This document shows, piece by piece, positions 60,073 through 64,000 of a stretch of DNA of 64,000 nt (position 1 is its first letter; every line of letters begins with the position of its first letter). The notes beneath the pieces were generated by a model. That model searched no databases, was not told where the DNA came from, and saw only the letters and a program-made list of their open reading frames with translations. A program made the position numbers and the translations under genes. The stretch covers positions 28,586,440 to 28,650,439 of the forward strand of contig CM042089.1 in the NCBI GenBank assembly GCA_023512835.1, given 5' to 3'. Origin of the DNA: Taxillus chinensis (Eukaryota; Streptophyta; Magnoliopsida; Santalales; Loranthaceae).

Positions 60073-61600
60073 AGTCACTTTAGGCCAAACCAAGATTGTA
60101 CACCGATACAACCTCGGATCCCATCCCGACAACAACAATTATCTACTTTAATAGCAGAACAAACAAAAAACAAATTTGCTAGACGGGAGCAAGGCCAACA
60201 AGAAGCGCAAAATCAAATGAAGGCCATGATGGAAATGTTGACCAAGATGGCGGCGAGATAAAGATAGGGGTCCCACTAAGATGGCCACCGACTAGTCCCC
60301 AAGCATAAGGGGCAACAATGCCTCCCCATTTCATACAAGTACCCCCCACAGAGTTCAATCCATCCAACATGAACCCCGAGCCTTCTCATCAAGTCCAATT
60401 TACCTCACCTACTCCAAGCAACATGGCCGGGCGATGGGACTTCATGTACCTTAAGAGGGTGATTAGTCACTATCAATGAAGAAGCTCGAGGAAAAACTCA
60501 AAGCAATTGAAGGAACAAAAGCTTATGGGATGATTAGTCCTCAAGATTTGTGGTTGGTACATGGAATCATTTTGCCACCGAAATTCAAGGTACCCGACTT
60601 TGACAAGTTTAATGGGTCCCAATGCCCAAAAACACACCTTACTATGTCCGTCGGAAGATGGCTGCCTATACTAACGATGACAAGTTCTTCATGCATTGTT
60701 TCCAAGAAAGCTTGATTGGGGCACCACTCCGATGGTACATTTAGCAGGAGGGAAATCATATCAAAACTTGGAGAGACCTCGCAATAGTTTTCCTCACACA
60801 ATACAAATACATCACGAAATTGGAACCGGACAAAGTTGGCTTTGCTAGCCTTTGAGAAAGGAACCACCGAAAGCTTTAAAGTCTATATTAGAAGATGGAG
60901 GGAGATAGCTATCCCCCGCTAACTGAAAGGGAGTTGACCACAATATTTATTAAAACTTTGAAAAAAGTATACTATGAAAAGTTGATAGGTAACGTATCCA
61001 GTAGTTTCTCAGATTTAGTGGCTTCAGGGGAGCATATTGAAGACGACATAAAAGAAGGGAAACTTCATGGAGATGCGTCAGACACATCCAAGAAGTCCTC
61101 ATAGATGGGGAAAAAGAAAGAATCAGATGTCCAGTCAATTTGGTAAAGCACTCCTATGCATCAAGGCAACTTTGGGACATATCTTGGTATGTATCCTACA
61201 CCTAGATTTTACGTGGGGCCACCCCCAATGACAGCCTATACAACGCTGACACCTCCATACTTAGCATATCGACTGCAAGGGGGAGCTTTTTATAGTCTTC
61301 CACCAAATCCGACTCCAACCATGCAACCCGAACCTTGACAAGTCCCTATTAGGCCGAGCCAAACCACCAATAGACCCAGGCAAGAATTCGATAAGATCCC
61401 TATAACCTATGTTGAGCCGTATCCATGGCTCCCTGGAAGCTAGAATGGTGACTCCAATTCCAGCAATAGAAGTGCAACAACCACCCCTTGTATGGTACAA
61501 AGTCGGTGACGCGATGTGCCTATTATAGCAATGGAGCGGGACACGACCTTGAAAATTGTTTTGTCCTCAAGAAAGTTGTCTAATAGTTAGTCGGGGCGAA
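60073..61600 (+). pseudogene. Tat-like element gag, disrupted
   Basis: Resumes after Gypsy B. Recognisable Tat/Ogre gag pieces: KLEEKLKAIEGTKAYG and LPPKFKVPDFDKFNGSQCP (60480-60630), then frameshifted WYI..EGNHIKTWRDLA (about 60735-60785), then PPLTERELTTIFIKTL, YYEKLIGNVSSSFSDLV and GEHIEDDIKEGKL (60910-61070), a proline-rich tail (61155-61335), DKIPITYVEPYP (61390-61425), and a final CHC-type knuckle CAYYSNGAGHDLENC at about 61512-61560. Stops and frame changes lie between the pieces. Gag would form the virus-like particle; this copy is dead as written. Confidence 0.8.
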
Positions 61601-63515
61601 GTGGCTAGACTTTTCGAAGCCATCCGGTGAACAAAGTGTTGACTCAAACCCATTACCGGAACATCCAAGCCGTAAACAATGGAGCCACGAAATAAAATAG
61701 TCAGGTTTATGATGTTATGAGAAAACTCTCTGGGGATATGGCAACTTTTTTTTTGTTTTGTGTGTTCAATTAACCCCGTTTTGTTTTATTAAGTTTATTT
61801 TACCTATAATTTTTATGTGCAACGTCTATCACTACTTGTTTACTCTTTTGGCACGGGTAGTAAGTCCAAACCAGGGCATATCAAGCCAAGGAAACCTAAG
61901 CCATTTCGGTTCTACCTTAAACTCCAAGCGAGATCGGAAGAGCATGTCGGCATGAAAGACAATGAAACCGTCCCTACGTCAAACCGGGGCATGACAAAGT
62001 TCCTTCTATCATTGAAAGTTGCTTCTTGTATACTTTAAGAAAGACTTTGATTGTTTAAAATAACGAGAGGCCATCTTTCACTACCTTATGATATTACCCT
62101 TGTTAGCTCGACTAAAATTCTTCTTGTATATATAACTTTGATCCATAGTTCACCCCATACCAGGGCCGTTTTGAATGTCAAGATTCTACACATGGGTAAT
62201 TATTGAGTAAAAGCAAAAAAATGAAAGAAAAAAGAAATATTATGAATATCACAATCCCATGTTGGGACCATTTTGTGAAATCCCCGACATTGGGGGCAAT
62301 GGTAGGAAAAAATCATTTGATCAACAATAATGCCCCACACCGGGCAAATATTTGACAAACAAAAAAAGGAGAGTCCCGTTTGAACTATGGATCATAACTA
62401 GCTTAGAATACATTTGAGCCTGTTACATCCCTTTCTTGATAAAACCCGTAGCCCAACCAATGATACAGTCCTAAGAAAGTCCTCTAAGATTAAGTAATCA
62501 AAGTTATTTCTTATATGCTCAATTTGGAACAGTGTTATAGAGATCAAGGATGCAAGGCAGACTTAATGATAACCCGCAAGGGCATCAAGGGTAAAATACA
62601 AAGCCACCTACAAGGTAAAAGGAACAACAAGTAGAAAACAAGGCAGGCTTAGTGAAAACCTGAAAGGGGCACTAAGAGCAAAAGTTAAAAGCCACAAAAG
62701 GAAGGTTAAACACTCAAGGCCTGATACAGCCCAACATCGAGCCTCAGGGACCGACACACTCAGGCACCCCAATACCAAGCCTAACAAATCCTTTCAAATC
62801 AAGTCCCTACACCGCAATGCACAAAGATAATCCAACCGACAAGCGAAAACTCGATAAGTCCCTAAACCTTAGAAGTAAACAAACAGATAATATCTTCAAC
62901 CTAGCCCCGAACACCAACTCAAACCATCAAAATTCCCATTCAGCTCAAGTCACTTAAGGTCTCCTACCCTCGAATACAATTGCAAGGCCAAGCCGAAAGC
63001 TATATTCGAATACTCCAAACATTATTACCTCTATCGAAGAGGACAACAAGTTGTGATCGAACGTTGCATACCCCAAAAAAAATGAAAATCATTTTCATCA
63101 AAGTTTTGTTTCAATTCAAAATTTTGCGTGTATACAAAACCTATTCCCTAGTAGGGTTCCTCGGAATGTCATTCAACAACTTGGGTCCAAGCTAGATAAC
63201 TAGCCTAAGAGAATGTTGCCTCAAAAAATCAAGCCGGTTTTCTAGTAAGCCAAACTTTAAAACAATTGCTAGATCATTTTCCTTGTCCAAAACGTTTCTT
63301 AGCACCATCAGTGGGTTAAGTTCCCTTAACAAATTATGAACGCATCATATGGCATTACATAACCATGCATTCATGCAAGCATCGATGCTATATCTCATTA
63401 CATTGTGCATGCATGCACCCTTTATACAAGCATCAAGCAATCTTCATAGCAATCATCATTATCATGCCTTATCATCATCGGGACAACATCAAACTCGGGG
63501 TGGTCCGAGCTTCCT
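61601..63515 (+). other. Tat-like element after gag: no pol recognised
   Basis: Where protease-RT-integrase would be expected, only short non-coding sequence is present. GACATTGGGGGCAATGG at about 62285-62301 and AAAAAAATGAAAGAAAAAAG near 62215 resemble the stretch normally found after pol in this lineage. The pol region therefore appears to be missing. Confidence 0.55.
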
Positions 63516-64000
63516 TTGTTTAAGCTTCTTCTGAACAAACTAGTTTTAGCTCATTTCTTTTCGTTTGTGCGTCTAATTTCTTCCTGACAGATTGGAATTA
63601 ACTACTTTCGTTCTTTCGTCGGTTTTCCAGGGCGGTCCGGGTTTATTTTGTTTGAGCTTCTTCCCGAACAAATTAGTTTTAGCTCATTTTTTTTCAATTT
63701 TGTGTGTCCAACTTCTTCCTGAACAGGTTGGAATTAACTACTTTCCTTTGTTTGAGCTTCTTCCTAAACAAACTGGTTTTAGCTCGTTTCCTTATAGTTT
63801 TGTGTATCTAGCTTCTTTTTGAATAGACTAGAATTAGCTACTTTCTTTTGTTTGAGCTTCTTCCTGAACAAACTGGTTTTAGCTCTTTTTTTTTAGTTTT
63901 GTATGTCTAGCTTCTTCCTAAACAGATTGGAATTAGCTAATTTCCTTCGTTTGAGCTTCTTCCTGAAGAAATTAGTTTTAACTTGTTTCTTTTTAGTTTT
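63516..64000 (+). repeat. Tandem repeat, ~100-bp unit made of two ~50-bp halves
   Basis: TTTGAGCTTC starts at 63651, 63751, 63851 and 63950, a period of 99-100 bases; an earlier diverged copy is at about 63519, set off by a 30-base insertion. Each unit has a first half (GAGCTTCTTCCTGAACAAAC, GGTTTTAGCTC) and a related second half (CTAGCTTCTTCCTGAACAG, GGAATTAGCT). The array continues past the window end. Open frames across it are artefacts. Confidence 0.9.

Noticed and set aside
61931..61943. Exact 13-base match to the common Illumina adapter core (AGATCGGAAGAGC)
   Set aside because: The match ends after 13 bases and the following sequence does not continue as either standard adapter. It lies in ordinary element sequence. 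Most likely chance, though a read check would settle it.
1..64000. CRISPR arrays, operons, ribosome binding sites, bacterial origins or tRNA/rRNA genes
   Set aside because: The DNA is plant nuclear. No spaced identical repeats of CRISPR type were seen, and no tRNA cloverleaf or rRNA segment could be recognised by eye. The tRNA-like words found are retrotransposon primer sites.

Overview
This window is nuclear DNA from a flowering plant, most likely a eudicot. It has intron-containing genes with GT-AG junctions, a trichome-birefringence-like (TBL) gene, a plant 14-3-3 gene, remnants of plant receptor kinases, and dense nested LTR retrotransposons. AT-rich spacers and long microsatellites fit the same picture. 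I cannot name the species from the sequence alone.

Layout. 1-3300 is intergenic DNA with decayed LTR-retrotransposon scraps. 3395-6738 (+) is a four-exon TBL-family gene (418 aa, predicted wall-polysaccharide O-acetyltransferase). Convergent to it, 7144-9481 (-) is a five-exon gene for a 434-aa protein I do not recognise, with a probable 5' leader reaching about 11.6 kb. From 14.6 to 34 kb the DNA is retrotransposon: a minus-strand solo LTR with a perfect 5-bp duplication (14602-16293), then a SIRE-like Copia element (from 16556) whose 5' LTR is split by a complete chromodomain Gypsy element (17136-27234, minus strand, CTATT duplication). The Copia polyprotein (27330-33020) is a pseudogene. 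34275-35521 (-) is a broken NIK-type LRR receptor kinase. 36640-41562 (-) is an intact seven-exon 14-3-3 gene whose third intron carries a Harbinger-like element with a captured lectin-receptor-kinase fragment.

From 42.6 kb to the end is a multi-layer nest. A decayed Copia element B (5' LTR 42577-43019, polyprotein to about 48.78 kb) is interrupted by an Athila-like solo LTR (44946-46749) and by a second Copia-like LTR insert (about 47.3-48.2 kb). It is followed by a Tat/Ogre-like Gypsy (tRNA-Arg-type primer site at 50521, gag at about 60.1-61.6 kb, tandem repeats from 63.5 kb) that runs off the window. That element is itself split by a second Tekay-like Gypsy (51544-60067, ACCAC duplication).

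There are therefore three apparently functional host genes (TBL, the unknown gene, 14-3-3). They do not form a pathway together; their co-location looks incidental. I found no clear evidence of a wholly new biological system. The most unusual signals are: a Gypsy element with almost identical LTRs but a multiply broken gag-pol; an LTR promoter built of four dyads with ACGT-type centres; a solo LTR carrying ten copies of a GGTCGGGTGAAG motif; a gag-only Tat-like element with a two-level tandem repeat; and the kinase-fragment-carrying element inside the 14-3-3 gene. All exon and element boundaries were read by eye.
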